From Ctena decussata (lineage: Eukaryota > Mollusca > Bivalvia > Lucinida > Lucinidae): a DNA stretch of 64,000 nucleotides. Shown piece after piece: positions 1-13,300 of the stretch; the stretch's first letter is position 1, and each line of letters opens with the position of its first letter. The stretch covers positions 63,896,123 to 63,960,122 of the forward strand of contig OZ022503.1 in NCBI GenBank assembly GCA_963989385.1, in the 5' to 3' direction. The translations under genes were made by a program, and so were the position numbers. The notes below the pieces were generated by a model. That model was not told where the DNA came from. It saw only the letters and a program-made list of their open reading frames with translations, and made no database searches.

Positions 1-240
1 CACGACAAAACCAACAAAGTCGCGTGTGCGCCCAGCGAAGACTCAGATCAGCCTTGGCATCCGCCCAGTCTGATCAGAGTCTAACGGTAGATCAGAGTCT
101 TCGCTGTGTGCTTTGACGGTAGCTAAGGGTCTAAGCTATCTCATGCGGACAGCGAAGACTCTGATCAGACTGGGCAGATGCCCAGGCTGATCTGAGTCTT
201 CGCTGGGCGCACTTACCACTTCGCTGGTTTTCTTGTGTCG
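1..240. repeat. Family A palindromic MITE-like element, copy 1
   Basis: The two ends are inverted copies of each other (CACGACAAAACCAAC at the left, GTTTTCTTGTGTCG at the right). The interior alternates inverted blocks such as ATCAGCCTGGGCATCCGCCC. Four more copies lie at 5647-5882, 20337-20572, 30451-30685 and 33067-33304. The left end may continue before the window. No coding capacity is seen, so this is a non-autonomous, foldback-type repeat. Confidence 0.85.
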
Positions 241-734
241 CTGCTTAACCATAATCAAATCCTTCCATAGTTTCCAGACTCTGTACAAATGCATGAAGAT
301 GTGCACGTAACATTTAATGATCTAATTCTGTTCACAATGCAAACATTTTTAGTCAAACCAACAGGGCCAGCTATTTGAAATAGGTTCATTTGTGATAGAC
401 GGTTTAATTGCATACTGTCCAGTGACTGGCCTGCACGGGGACAGTATTCGTGTCATAAAGGGTGTTTGTTATACGGGTTTTTGATGGGCGTTTTTTTCCA
501 AGTGATTTGCCTGGATCCTTCTACTTCATAATGTTCATTACGATTCTTCTGTAAGGTTTATCAGAACCGATCGGAATTCCACATCAGAAGCTGCAACTGA
601 ATATTTTATAAAGTTCCTTGAAGATGGAATATTTAATGAGCCGCTCATAATAAGTATTGTGAATATTTAACCTTCATTGCAAAGCTTTATGACAATGATC
701 TTTATCAATTCTAAGCAGTACTAGGGCACCAATT
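241..734. other. No gene or clear repeat seen
   Basis: AT-rich unique-looking DNA. I see no convincing ORF, splice-bounded exon or repeat in this stretch. Confidence 0.5.
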
Positions 735-841
735 AACCCATCAGTGTTTTTAGCGTCCCATAAATAGGATAAAGGCAAATAGTGCAGACCCAGATCAGAC
801 GCCGCCTGTGCGGCGTCTGATCAGGGTCTACACTATTTGCA
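735..841. repeat. Family J hairpin element
   Basis: Holds an almost perfect stem built on CAGACGCCGC and its complement at 795-822, flanked by AGCGTCCCATAAATAGGA and AAATAGTGCAGACCC. An inverted relative with the same order of blocks lies at 43555-43655. This is a dispersed hairpin repeat with no ORF. Confidence 0.7.
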
Positions 842-1000
842 CTAGAGAAATGTGTATTTCTCTTTAAAACAGAATGAACAATATAAAAGACACCTCTTTA
901 TTAAACAAGAATTCCGCGGAATGCTTTGCTCCTCCACAGTAGTGGGAATCATGGTGAGAAGAAAGTGTATGCAAGGTGCTGCGGAAAAGTCCAACACGAA

Positions 1001-1425
1001 AAATTTTACGAAGTCAGCACAGTGTGAAATATAGATCAGGGATAGAAAAAAATGCAACAGTCCTTGAGAAAATTCTGAGGCAAGTTTGATGAGTTATGGA
1101 GAAATAGACTTGTAAACGACTAGGGTTGTTGTTATTTTAGATTTAAAATTTTACAAAGTCAATAGAGCGTAAAATATAGGTCAAGGGTAAAAGTAAGAGC
1201 AACAGTCGTTGAGACCAATGCTTGAGACCATCTTAAGAAGAAACTTCATGCCAGATTTGATGATTGTAGACTTTATAGTTACAGAGAAACAAGCGCTAGG
1301 GTTGACCTAATTGTGAACATAAAACTTTACGAAGTCAACAGAGTGTGAAATATAGGTCAAGTGTAAAATAAGTGCAACAGTCCCTGAGATCACTAATTCA
1401 ACGCAGTCAATAAGAAGAAACTATA
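1001..1425. repeat. Diverged tandem repeat, about three units
   Basis: Three successive blocks share TTTACGAAGTCAACAGAGTG, then a run near AAATATAGGTCAAG, then GCAACAGTC..TTGAGA. They start near 1008, 1151 and 1327, so unit length varies (about 145-175 bp). The stretch that follows (1490-1530) is rich in GACGAACG words and then reads into the family B element. It looks like the remains of a larger repeat. Confidence 0.5.
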
Positions 1426-1641
1426 TGCCAAGTTTGATGATTGTAGGTATAGTTTGAAAAAACTTTAAGTTAGGGTTGACACAATTGTGGACGAACGGAC
1501 GGACGAACGAACGAACGGAATGACAGACTGACGGATGCACATCTGACGGAAAACCGGACTCGCATATCGCATCTTGCTAAAGCAGGTGCTTCAGATATGG
1601 ACTCATGCATTGATGGACTCATCCATTTCATGAGGATAGAA

Positions 1642-1859
1642 TACAGTCAACTTTCGATATCTCGAACACTGATATATCAAAATACCCTCATATCAAAAAA
1701 TTTAGTTAGGACATAATTCCGATTTTTCTTTCCTTTTCAATTCTTCTTATCTCAAACTACTGATATCACAAAGTAAATTTTCTGGAACCAGAAAATTTAC
1801 TTTGAGATATCAGTAGTTTGGAATCAAATTTGACTTTGAGATATCGAGAGTTGACTATA
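1642..1859. repeat. Family B TIR element (Tc1/mariner-type MITE)
   Basis: The left end CAGTCAACTTTCGATATCTC is mirrored by GAGATATCGAGAGTTGACT at the right, with TA at each edge. A central inverted pair around TCTGGAACCAGAAAATTTAC is also present. TA duplications and this size fit Tc1/mariner-derived MITEs. Other copies are at 6715, 23034 (truncated) and 43841. Confidence 0.75.
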
Positions 1860-2448
1860 ATTTATTGGGCATAAATTGCCTAAGGTATATGGACAAACCT
1901 CCATGATTTCTGCATTTTTTTCTCGCCTGCGCCTAACAGAAGCGAGTTTGGTGTTACTTTTCAGGCGGTGTCGTCGGCGTTGTAGATGGCATTGTCGGGT
2001 TTTCCGATTTAACTCTATTCTGTGACAATGCTCAGAAAAGTAAGAGTTGCCGTATAAAAATCTTTAAAATAATTACAGTATTTATGGAACAATTTGGTTT
2101 CACAATGCAGTGGTAAGATGTCCAAAATAAACCTGCAGGCTATGTGTTTGCACTTTTTTTCTCAGACCCACGTGTCCTAATACTTTGAATTTTTACGATA
2201 GAGATACAATATCGTTACTACTAAACTATTTAAAGTTCACTTTATCAGTTAATTGTTCTTTTGTTCGTTTTAAAATAAGTTGCTACTCCCGAAACGTCAC
2301 ATATACGTTCGAAATGATAATTCAATATAATTTATTCACAAAAAACAGAATCAGCATTGTCTACAGTAATGGCCAATATTGACTATTAAAAAATTTAAAG
2401 GATAATTAAGGCATAAGACTATGAGGCGCTGTTATCATGTGAAAAGGT
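1860..2448. other. No gene seen
   Basis: AT-rich DNA. The small open frames here have no recognisable domain and no splice context. Confidence 0.5.
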
Positions 2449-2537
2449 CCCAGCAGGCACATGACGTCGTACTGTCGATGCGACGTCATGACGTCTCACC
2501 GACGTCAGTGCGACGTCATTTCGACGTCATATGCCCC
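2449..2537. repeat. Family W element with GACGTCA words
   Basis: Begins CCCAGCAGGCACATGACGTC and contains seven GACGTC-type words in both orientations. It ends in a decayed form of the usual TGTGCCTGCTGGG edge. The filler word differs from the GTTGATTCAAC word of the other W copies, although the boundaries are shared. Confidence 0.65.
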
Positions 2538-2802
2538 TGAGATACATGACATGTGCGAAAAGGGAAGATTCATATCGATCCACGCATCTGCGCAATTTGA
2601 TGAGAGTTTTTTTTACTATTTAGTGCGAATTCCAAATTGGGCAGCTCAATCTTGAGATAGGTTACAGTCCCTACCTAGTGTCAAAATTACGGTTGCGGGT
2701 GCCCATCGACAAAGCTCACTTGAGTCATATTCATGAAAGTTATTGTCAATTCTTGACACAGAGACATATTACAAAACACGCGTCCATTTAATTTGCGCCG
2801 AT

Positions 2803-2862
2803 TAAAAAAACAAAAAAAAAAAACAAGAAAAAACAAAAAAAAAAAAACAAAAAAAACAGACT
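2803..2862. repeat. A-rich low-complexity tract
   Basis: About 60 bases of A runs broken by single C or G. It could be the tail of a retroelement, but nothing upstream identifies one. Confidence 0.6.
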
Positions 2863-3164
2863 TTCCTTGTTTAAGTTGACGGGTCTCTTCAAAATTTCAA
2901 CACAGTATTACGTCTGGTTACGCCCCTATGGCCACAGTAAACACGGTATAATGTACTTATCACGTAGTCGTCGGACCTAAACACTGTAAATATTTGAACA
3001 ATTAAATCATAATTATTCTGAATATGCGTTGTCCAAAATATCAATAAATTGATTCAGTAACATATGGAGCAGTTGGGTATCGCAATGATTTTGCTATAGG
3101 ACGGGGCTTTGCTTGTCTAAAATGACCCCTAACATCTAAAGCTGTTTTGGGCATTTCTGCTAAA

Positions 3165-3441
3165 CGATTGGGGTTCTCCCTTCAGAACAACTCTGATGAA
3201 TGGTTATTTCTTTCTTCGAATCAAAAAAAGGATAAAGATTAAGACTGACCTCTGTCTTTTTCATGTAGTGCCTAATACACTTTGGGTCTCTCACACCTAC
3301 TGCCCCTGGGGTAACAAGACTACTACAGCCCTGTCATGCAGTTGGGGTGGGGGAGTGGGGTACAGGAAGTCACAAAAGATGTCCCGTTTTTTTTTTTCAA
3401 AATATGCTGAGAAACATGGACATATGCACATACGCTTTAAG
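3165..3441 (+). repeat. Family D repeat, weak copy
   Basis: The right end (3365-3441) reads AGGAAGTCACAAAAGATGTC, then an AAAACATGG-like block and CACATACGCTTTAA. This matches the right ends of better D copies (26694-26942, 55965-56175). The left half is strongly diverged. The open frame across it is not a gene. Confidence 0.45.
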
Positions 3442-3837
3442 AGGCAAAAAAGCAACCATTTATCTTCTAAAGTTGTCCCCGACCTTGAAATGGCACCGGT
3501 ACCATGGAGACAGCTGTTATATGATGAAGATCTTCAAACTGATAAGAAATTACAAAAGTAGCAACAACTGAATATTTTATAGAGTTTCTGAGAAAAGAAG
3601 GAATATTCAATAAGCTGTCAGTAATTAGCATTGTAGCTGTTCAAAGGCGAATTCTCTTCCGTGAATCGTTCAGGTGAACCTTAGTAATGCCAAGAAAAAA
3701 AGATTCTTAAAGCAACAGCTCATATCAGCCTGTGAAATGTCATCACTGTGTTAAAAATACCGCATGGCCTGATTTACCTTTTTCAGTGTAGTGCAATTGA
3801 ACGCGAAACAAATGCTGAGGCTGTCCGTATGAGGAAT

Positions 3838-3945
3838 CCCAACAGGCACACAAGGTTGAATCAACCTTGAATTAATCTTGATTCAACGTCGTGACGTTGA
3901 ATCAAGGTAGATTCAAAGTTGATTCAACTTTGTGTGCCCAGTGGG
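3838..3945. repeat. Family W element with GTTGATTCAAC words
   Basis: Bounded by CCCAACAGGCACA and TGTGTGCCCAGTGGG. The interior is a chain of GTTGAATCAAC / TTGATTCAACG words in alternating orientation, so the single strand can fold in several registers. Confidence 0.75.
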
Positions 3946-4110
3946 ATCCGCCCATAAAATTTCGGTATAGAAATCATGCAGACCTACAGCTTTGAAAAAT
4001 ATACCTGAATTTCGGACTTAACTTTTGGTCTTAAATTTATGATGTATTGCTTCTCAACATGTTAGTGTGGGAAAAATTAAAAATAAATTACACTTTCATG
4101 CCTGTTTCAG

Positions 4111-4325
4111 CACTTGCAGCCATAGAAGGACCTGAACATGTTCACATAAGCCTGGGTGATAACAATTCCATGATTGTCGTCTGGTCATCTCGTCACGTGG
4201 TCAACGGCGTCATTCAGTATGGCGTCTCTCCCGAGAACATGACCTCGTCAAGACAGAGCAGTGTCGCCCAGCTACCAGAAGAATATGTAAAGGCCAACAG
4301 ATATATACACAGAGCTGAGTTAAAG
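4111..4325 (+). CDS. ACP7: ACP7-like, coding exon 1 of those found
   Basis: The acceptor TTTCAG ends at 4110 and the donor GTAAAC starts at 4326. The first two bases complete a codon from a missing upstream exon. It encodes the start of the N-terminal PAP domain (GPEHVHISLGD, then VVWSSRHVVNGVIQYG, then YIHRAELK), with an N-glycosylation site NMT. The Met codons upstream in the same frame lie in probable intron, before the acceptor. Confidence 0.88.
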
Positions 4326-7300
4326 GTAAACGATGGTGTGCTAGTGACTGACCAAACCTGAATTTTTGAAAAAATTTTGTTCTCCCAAAGTTTAAACTAA
4401 AACCTTTCTACCATCAAAATACGTGATGTATAAGCAATTCTTATACATGGCAGTAAATTTATTTATTTATTTATCCATTTTGAATAATTTAAGAGGGTAA
4501 ACACATTTAGCCATACGACTAGTCTACCACGAGGCCCTCTGTAACGCATTAAACAAAAAACAATTAATAAATAAAAACATAAAAATATATATACGATATA
4601 TACAAATAGGTATTATCCAAAAACCTCTTTGAAATGGGAGTTACAAATCAATTCATGAATACTGAAATATAGAAATTCGTCGCAGTTTCTTCATTTTTAT
4701 TTTGATGCAAACCTATTGTTTGTCATAAATACAGTAATTTACAATTCATGTTTCTTTTACAGAATTTAAAAGCTTCCACAAGATATTTTTATAAAGTTGT
4801 TTCAATCTACGACAATCCAGTCCAAATAATGGAAACGGGCACTATGTCTTTCATCACCTATGACGATTCAAATGTAAGTAGGCGATATATATTAATCAGA
4901 CTATGGTGTACCCAAAGGGTCAAAAACACCGATAAGGGTCGACCTGTATTTCTTAAATACGGGTCGACCCGTATCGGTGCTCTTGACCATCTTGTTACAC
5001 CATATCTGACAGGCATTTTTTTATAAAAGCATATTTTCAGCCCATTTCACGTGCGCGAATTTATTTACCCTTGGTGCTACAGTGATACATCATTCCAAAT
5101 TTGGAAAGATTCTGCACGTTACTTCAAGAGATCTTCATTAGTCTGAAATTTGACTACTGCAAGTCCCGTGGTTTCTTTGAAATGAAACAAATGTCCTTAA
5201 AATAAACCTATTCAGATTTGTGGCCAACCCCTGCTTGAGCTGGCTGAAATTTTACATTCTTTGTCCAGTGCTGACTTTGAAATTAAGGTCTAAGTCATTC
5301 ATTTAGTAGTAATTCTTTGGCATGACTCAGTGATATAACCCTGAAAACTGGGTAAGGATTCGTCCAGTGGGTCAAGAAATATCGTACGCACGAGAAATTG
5401 GCATGTCAGTGCAGACGCAGATGCAGCAGTGAGTGATCCTTGCGAAACCAGTGTGTCCCCATCAGGTTTTGCTAGTGCATATTAGATGCTGCAGCGTACT
5501 TAGAGTTCCGATTTATCGTAGGGGTATGCCGAAATACAAAATCCTACGTTTACCTTACGTTCGTATGACGCGAGATACTCCAAAAGTAAACCTACATATT
5601 TGCAAGTATGCTTTTGAACCTGGTCAAATCGACAGCAAGATTTATTGAGCCGCGACACGACAAAACCAACAATGTGGTTGTGCGTCCAGCGCAGACTCAG
5701 ATCAGCCTGGGCATCCGCCCAGTCTGATCAGAGTCTTCGCTGTCCGCATGCAGGTAGCTTAGACTCTTAGCTACCCTTTAAGCGTTTAGCAAAGATTCTG
5801 ATCAGACTGTGCTGATACCCAGGCTGATCTGAGTCTGCGCTGGGCGCACAACCACATTGTTGGTTTTCTCGTGTCGCGGCTCATATACTTTAAAGCAAAT
5901 ACATTCACGTATGTTCTTGCGTTCTCATAGCGAATTTACTGACGCTACATGAGTAAAATTTGCATATACACATATGTAAAATATATTCATGTAAGCTTGA
6001 ATTGCATATCAGCAGAAGTTACCTATCTGACCATAGGGTCAGCTTTGACCTTTCTGGGATTATGTAAAATTCATGCCTACATGTGCACACATGTGCACAC
6101 ATGACATTGTGCTTCCAAACGTTCCTGGTTATTGTAAGTTTGCAAGGCCTAATGAAGGGTTGCGCTTCTTGCCTTTGGTACAAAGATCTGCAGATGAACC
6201 AAGAGAATAGACATCAGGGCCCGAGGTTATAAAACTTTTTTCATGCTCTGCTGAGTTGAGCATGAAAATTTACCTGCTAATAAATAGCAAATTACTGATA
6301 AGTACGGTTGTTTTCTTGCTCAGTTTGGCTGAGTATGAAATTTTCTCTGCTTATGAATATGAAAATGCCAAGATTAGTTGGCATTTTCATATTTATCAGC
6401 AGAGAAAATTTCATGCTCAGCTGAGTTGAGCACGAAAAAAGTTTTATAACCTCGGGGCCAGTTACATGTTTCGAAGAGATTTAAAAACTTATTCTGCTCG
6501 TATACTCGTATTTATAGGCAAATCCAGACAAGTACATTGTCTATGGAGATATGGGTGCAGACGACAGTATTCCTACATACGGGTTACTTGAAGATCTCGT
6601 CAAGTCGCGAGAATACGCAGCCATACTGCACGTAGGCGATTTTGGATACGATCTCCATTCCGAATATGGCAAGGTACTTACTTTTGTTCCTAAACATGTT
6701 TTGTTTATTTTAAATACAGTCAGCTTTCGATATCTCGAACACTGATATCGCAATGTACCCATTTATATCAAAGAATATACTTTGGAAACATCCCCCTACT
6801 TTTATTTAAGCTCCTTTTGTCTAAAACTACCGATATCTCAAAGTAAAATTTCTGGGACCGGAAAATTTACTTTGAGATATCAGTAGTTCGTAATGAACTT
6901 CGACTTTGAGATATCGAGAGTTGGCTGTATGTTCGTGACTGTACTAAAGACCAAATATTTATTTGATACAAGATCGATACAGAAAATGATATTCTGGACA
7001 TTGCGAGCTAAAACGAGCTACCCTCCGAAATTTATAGAAAAGTAAATCATATTTACAGCTTAAAATATCCCATTTTAATTTTAACACTAAATCATGAAAC
7101 GAAATATGCGAAACATCTAGAAAAATAAATTAATTTAAGAATCTGTATCCAGCATTAATTGATAGGATTATAATATCACCTGAGACATGGTTGTCCTATT
7201 TTTTTCGCTGCGGATTAAATTGATACCAGGGTCAGTTGATAATAAGTGACCACTGCCTCATAACTTTTTATTATTTTATAATTGAATAAGAAACAATTCA

Positions 7301-10300
7301 AGAAACAATTTAACTGATTATAATCCGGCCACTTACTTTCACTTCTCCTTCCGCTGATTCAAGAGGGGCATTTGTTAGTTACAGGTGAAAGTAAGTGCAC
7401 TTAGTACTGGTTAACCGCTTAGTAGGTCTAAGCCCGCCCAGGAATAATGTGGTTAGGTTAACTGACCGTTCCAACGTGACCATAGCTGTTTACCGTGGAC
7501 GTTAAACAATAACACAACAACAACTGTTTATAATCCCTCAAAGTAATCTCTCTTGTTTTGAATGACAGTGCTCCATCTCATTGGCAACACTTCGATTCCG
7601 GTTGCTAGGCAACCTAAGTTGATGCGTCGGACCTCCCCGTTCACGGGGCGCTCTAGTTCATCCAAACTGTCGTAGCGTGTTCCCCGTAGTAGTTCCTTCA
7701 GTTTGGGAACAAATCGAAATCAGGGGGCTTAGGTCGGGATAGAACGTGGGATGATCGAGAACTTCCCACCTACTCCAGTAGCTCCTTGACAACGTTTGCT
7801 TTTTGGGCCCGGTGCAGCGCCGTCGCCGGCTCGTGAAAAGTGGTCTGGCTATGTATTTGCGCGTACCGAAAGCATGAGAGAGGAGCACACGAGAGCGAAA
7901 AATCCCGTCTTTTTTTTAATTTTTTATTTTTGTTTTGTTTTGTTTTGGGCGGAGGGAGGGGATGATGGGGGTTTCGGGTGGGCTTCGAGAGATCTCTCCC
8001 GAGAAATTGTTACATTCTGAAAGTTTGTAGGTGCGTTTATGCTGCATCTCGTTTAATTTGTTATTATTATTTTATTTTTTTCAAGTAATTTCGTAAAGAT
8101 CATCGAGGTATTAGAGCTGACTTTCTGTCAGTTTATACAGACAGGTTTAATTTCTGATAGCCAAAACATTAAAACAAACAAATATTAATTATTTCGATCC
8201 GTCGGCAAGTCTCATCAGGCGGTGGCAACCACCAACTTTATGCGACGGTTAGGTTTGATAAAATATTCCCACGACACTACTTTAGTCGAGTTGCGAGCCA
8301 TGAATACTGAAAACTTGCTGAACAAAGGCCCACTTTGGAATTTGAACGTCTTTTGCTGATTTGGAACTGATGCGTGATGGAGTATTCATGAATTCAAATA
8401 CGACATGACCATAGCTGTTTACCGAGGACGTTAAGCATCAAATCAACGTTTTAAGAATTTGAATACGTCAGAAATGTAGTTTTCAAAAGTATCTGTATGC
8501 ATGTTATGTAATTTAAATGAAAAAAAAATGGATCAGTTTGTCTCACCTGAATAAATTATCGCTGGGTAAGCTTTCAGTATTACATAATAATTTTATACAT
8601 TAAATATTCCCATTAGCTATTTATTTCATACGTGACATTGATATTAATTTTATTCTATACAACATAGATTGCCCGCCGTTTTATAACCCTGTGGTGTAAC
8701 TACCTAGTATGTGAGATTTGATGAACCAACAATTTAACTGAACTGTTGCATATAGGATAAAAGCACCCAATACATATGTTTATATCTCAAGCGGCTTCAT
8801 CTTTGATGTCTAATTCTTTTAGGATATTCATGTAAATAATATAAATTTTTAAAGACCTAGATCCTTTACTACCTGGTTTGAGACCGTAAGTGGGCGGCGC
8901 TATTGTTCAGTTATTGTTTTACTGATAACAATTCATCCCAAGGTCCCAGGCTATTGGTAATTACCTCCACAGAAGCAACAACCAAAAATCAGATCAGTAA
9001 TTGAACTTTCATGATTTGCTGGAGATGCTTACTGTTTGGTGCCCAGATAAATACTGAGATGAGATGTTTCGATTCTCATTTAGATGGTCTCCAAGAGGCT
9101 CAGCGGAATGAATCCATGTCTGCATTTCCTGACAGCGAGTCTGTTCATTACTGAGATAACCTACCTATTTCTGCCTTGTATTGCTCACTTAGGCCTTTAT
9201 AAAATGTTTTACTTTTTTTTCATGTTTTATTTTTTTTTATTTTTTTGCGTGCGTTGAGCGAGTGCAACGGCACATTTAATCACCGCGGTAAAAAAAAATA
9301 TATATATATGAAAGTAATGAAATAAGGCACGCCAGTTATACGCTCGCTCATAAAAGTGGTCCGGCTATGGCCGGACCGGCCGGACCGTCGGCGACGGCCT
9401 TGCGGTGAAGCGTTGTCAAGTAAAATAACAGGCGTGCAGTCAATAAGTTCTTGGCGCTTTAGGCGTAATGCAGGTGGAAGTATTGTTCTTATATATTTTT
9501 GTAGAACCCTTTATTCACATTCTCACCGGTTTGTAGACTGTGTGTTGTCAGTACTCCAGGTACAAAAAAAAAAATCATTAACATTTTGGCACAGTTTGGA
9601 CTTCAACGGAATTTGACGGGTCTTGGAGAGTTTTTCGTATGCCATTCACTACTATGGCGTTCCAATTCAGGTTCAAACGACCGTATCCATATTTCATCGA
9701 CTGTGACAATGCGTTGTAACATTTCCTCACTATACCTTTGTAGGAGTTTGCGGGCAGTTTTCACACGTTGGATATTTTCACTTTCGGACTGCATGTGGGG
9801 CAACCACCGAGCCGCGATCTTTCGCATTTGCAAACGTTCAGTAAAAATACACTGAACTGACCCATGACTTATGTCAACTCATGAGCAATTTCATGCAAAT
9901 CTTTTGTCATAGGTCCGCAATAATTTTACTACACATTTTCATCAGTCGTCGCAGACAAAGTCCTTCCACACAGTTCGTCCATTGTTGGATTCTCGTACCC
10001 GATAGAACTGTATGCAAGCAGAGATTCTGAACCAACTTCCTCAAGCGTTTTCTGAATTTCTATTGCGCTCTTCCCTCGTCTTGCTTCAATCCTAATATAT
10101 GCTATTTGTTCGCGCCTCAGCGTGAACGCACCGTAACATTATTTTGTCCCGCGCAAACTAGGCCTATGCAAGAGATATTAATCAAGAATCGTGCTAAATA
10201 TTGATAGCGTAGGCTACGTAGGCTACGTCAAAAAAAAATAGAAAATGAGGCAGTGATCAGTTATATTTGACTAACCCTCGTATACTTAAAGCGAATGCTC

Positions 10301-13300
10301 TTAAAATCTGAGTATGACTATTTTTGCAAGCTTTGGCGAACAAAATATTGGAATTAACTCACAGGATGAGCATACTTTTGTATTTTGTTATTGTAATTTT
10401 GATTCTTGTCAATTTCATTAATTAAGTCCGTTGAAACTGATGCTTACCGACTTATATAGAAATAGGCTGCTCCCTAGAAAAAGCATAAGATAGTTGATGG
10501 AAGATTCATTTACGAAAACAAAATTGTCGCAAAATACTGCCAATCTATAACAAAAAAACATCATCATTCATCACTGTTTTACAGGTTGGGGATGACTTTT
10601 TGCGCAAGATTCAGCCTTTCGCCTCAGCAGTCCCTTATATGACGTCTCCTGGGAATCATGGTAAGAACAACATTTATTTGAGGTTTTAGAACACTGGTAG
10701 CAGAAAAAGTAACCCACCGGGCACATAATGTTGAATTAACACTGAATTAAGGTTGATTCAATGTTTATTCAACCTTGTGTGCCGCTGAAAATGGTAATAT
10801 CGGTAATGCCACTATAAGGCCTAAAAAATAGCCGTGTTTCCACTAACCCGACCGACCCGGCTTCAGACCCCCCCCCCCCCCCCCTCCCCCCCCCCCCCCC
10901 CCCCCCCCCCCCACGACTCTGCTATTTTTATCAATAAAAGAACAAAATAAAAATTAAACACCGACCCTACCATTTTCAATTTCCGACCCTACCCAGTTTC
11001 GTCTTTGCATTTTCCCATAGTAATTTCGGTTTTTCACTACCTTTTTGTAGTTTTTGGCATTTAGTACCTTCCAAAGTACAGATTTGACTTTTTCGAGCAT
11101 CTAAGATGAATTATCATATGCAGTGCAAGTCTCAAAAATACAATTTAATCAACAAAATACATGTACAAAAACCAAAATACATAAAAATACAGGCCCGACC
11201 CTATTTTTTTCGAGAGAAAAAATAAAATAATAAAAAAAAGTTTTTCCTACCTACCGACCAGTTTTTTTTCCAGCATGTTAGTGGAAACACAGCTATTTTT
11301 TAAGGCCTAAGCTTAATATTTATAGATTTACCTTCTTTTATAACAGCTAATGATGACCTGTTCATATAGCCTAAATACGTCTTAGAGCGGGATTCGTTTA
11401 TTTAGACTTGACATAATTTTGAAAAGATTCTAACTAACTGTAACATGTAAGAGTTTCTCAATTTATCTTATCTTGACGATTTGTACTTTCCAAACTCAAA
11501 ATGGTCTGTCTGAAGGTGTAGATGACCATTGAAATTATTGTAATATATTCTCTCATCCCGTGAAGCCGAAGATGATTGCGAAATGGAATTATTTCTTTTG
11601 AAATGCATATCACATAATAGAAAAACAATTATATTCTTCATGCTTGTATCAACTTTGTATATTGTAATTTCAGACCACTTGCCACAGAAGTATTATTTTG
11701 ATTGCAATATTGGGAAAGTCATTTGACTTTCCTCTGAATCCCAGTTGTATAAAACAATATGTTTAGAAATGTGTGTAAATGTATTGATGTTTATACAAAT
11801 AAATTAAAGTTTAAACCAATACCATTAAACGCCGGCTTTCACCATACCGGTGGCCGTGGACAACGACAGACTACAATGTTTGCCGGTTACCCATGGTGTT
11901 TGACCAACCTTGTTTACCGATTTTCCTATTTATGGGTCTGAGATTTTAAGCCGGGTGCGGTGGCATTTAAATGGAATGATTTGAAAGTCAGTAGATTTCC
12001 AAATTGTGTTTTAAAAGAATTTATCATGTGACGTCGCATCTGAGAGTGTAATAAAGCCATGCATTAAAACAATTTATCACATGACGTCGCATCTGAGAGT
12101 GTAATAAAGCCATGCATTGAAAACGATAATCAACTAGTTGATTAAATATGCAAATTACTTTGTAACGGTATGCGTTGACGTCCATAAAAACGTCGCGTTT
12201 TCTAATGGCGAAATCGTGACGTTTTAGTGCAATATTTGTCAATAAAATGCAATTTTAGTGTCATATGATAAATAGAATTTTGCATTCATGCTCCTGTTTT
12301 ATTGAATTTATTAAACTCGTTGAGGAAAACCGATAAGATGCTCGGCAAAGCCTCGTATCTTATTTTCCCCAACTCGTTTAATAAATTCAGTAATACATGA
12401 GCACTCATGTAAGATCCTCTATATTCCACTGGTGAATTAAATATACAGATTACGTCATAACGTTATCTGTTGAGGTCCATAGGAACGTCGCGTTTTCAGA
12501 TGACAAATTCGTGACGTTTTAGAGCAAAATTAGCTAACAAAATGCAATTCTAGTGTCATATGATAATAGAATCTTGCATTCGTGCTCCTGAATTATTGAA
12601 TTTATTAAACTCGTTGGGGAAAACCGATAAGATGCTCGGCATAGCCTCGAATCTTATATTTTCCCCCAACTTGTTTAATAAATTCAATCATGCATGAGCA
12701 CTCATGTATGATCCTCTATTTCTCTGTCCATCTGGTATGGTGATTAACAGATGTGTACATTTCAATGACGTTTGGCGATCGAGAAATAATTCTTTGCATC
12801 TGATCTCTGTCTGTTAATCACGATAATTTACGATAATCATTTCTCTTTGTTTTCCCTTTAAACCTATTGGCAATGTGGCTCTTGCAGAGATTCACAAAAT
12901 CGTGCGGATTCAATAGTTTGTGTTTGTTTAGCTTTTTTCGCAATTCCCTTTCGGTGCGAGGACGCACGAACATGTATTGGACAGAAGGAAACAAAAAAGA
13001 GAATTAATAATACAAAAGAAACCATACTCGTAACACGAACGTCCATGTTTCTAATGACTGCCGTTCAAGTGTTTTTCAGATCTTAGAATTTTATTCATAT
13101 TGTTTCATTTCAGAAGTTGGCAGTGACTTCAAGCACTATGGCACACGTTTCTCTATGCCTGGTACACCATGGCCTATTCCTAAAGATCAGATGTGGTACA
13201 GTTATGATATAGGACTTGTTCATTTTATAAGGTAGGTATGGGGCTTATTTCTGCCATGAGATAACAAGATAATCTTGTTATCACATGGCAGAGATATGCT

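Noticed and set aside
3196..3561. 121-codon open frame
   Set aside because: Spans a decayed family D repeat and low-complexity DNA; no domain or splice support.
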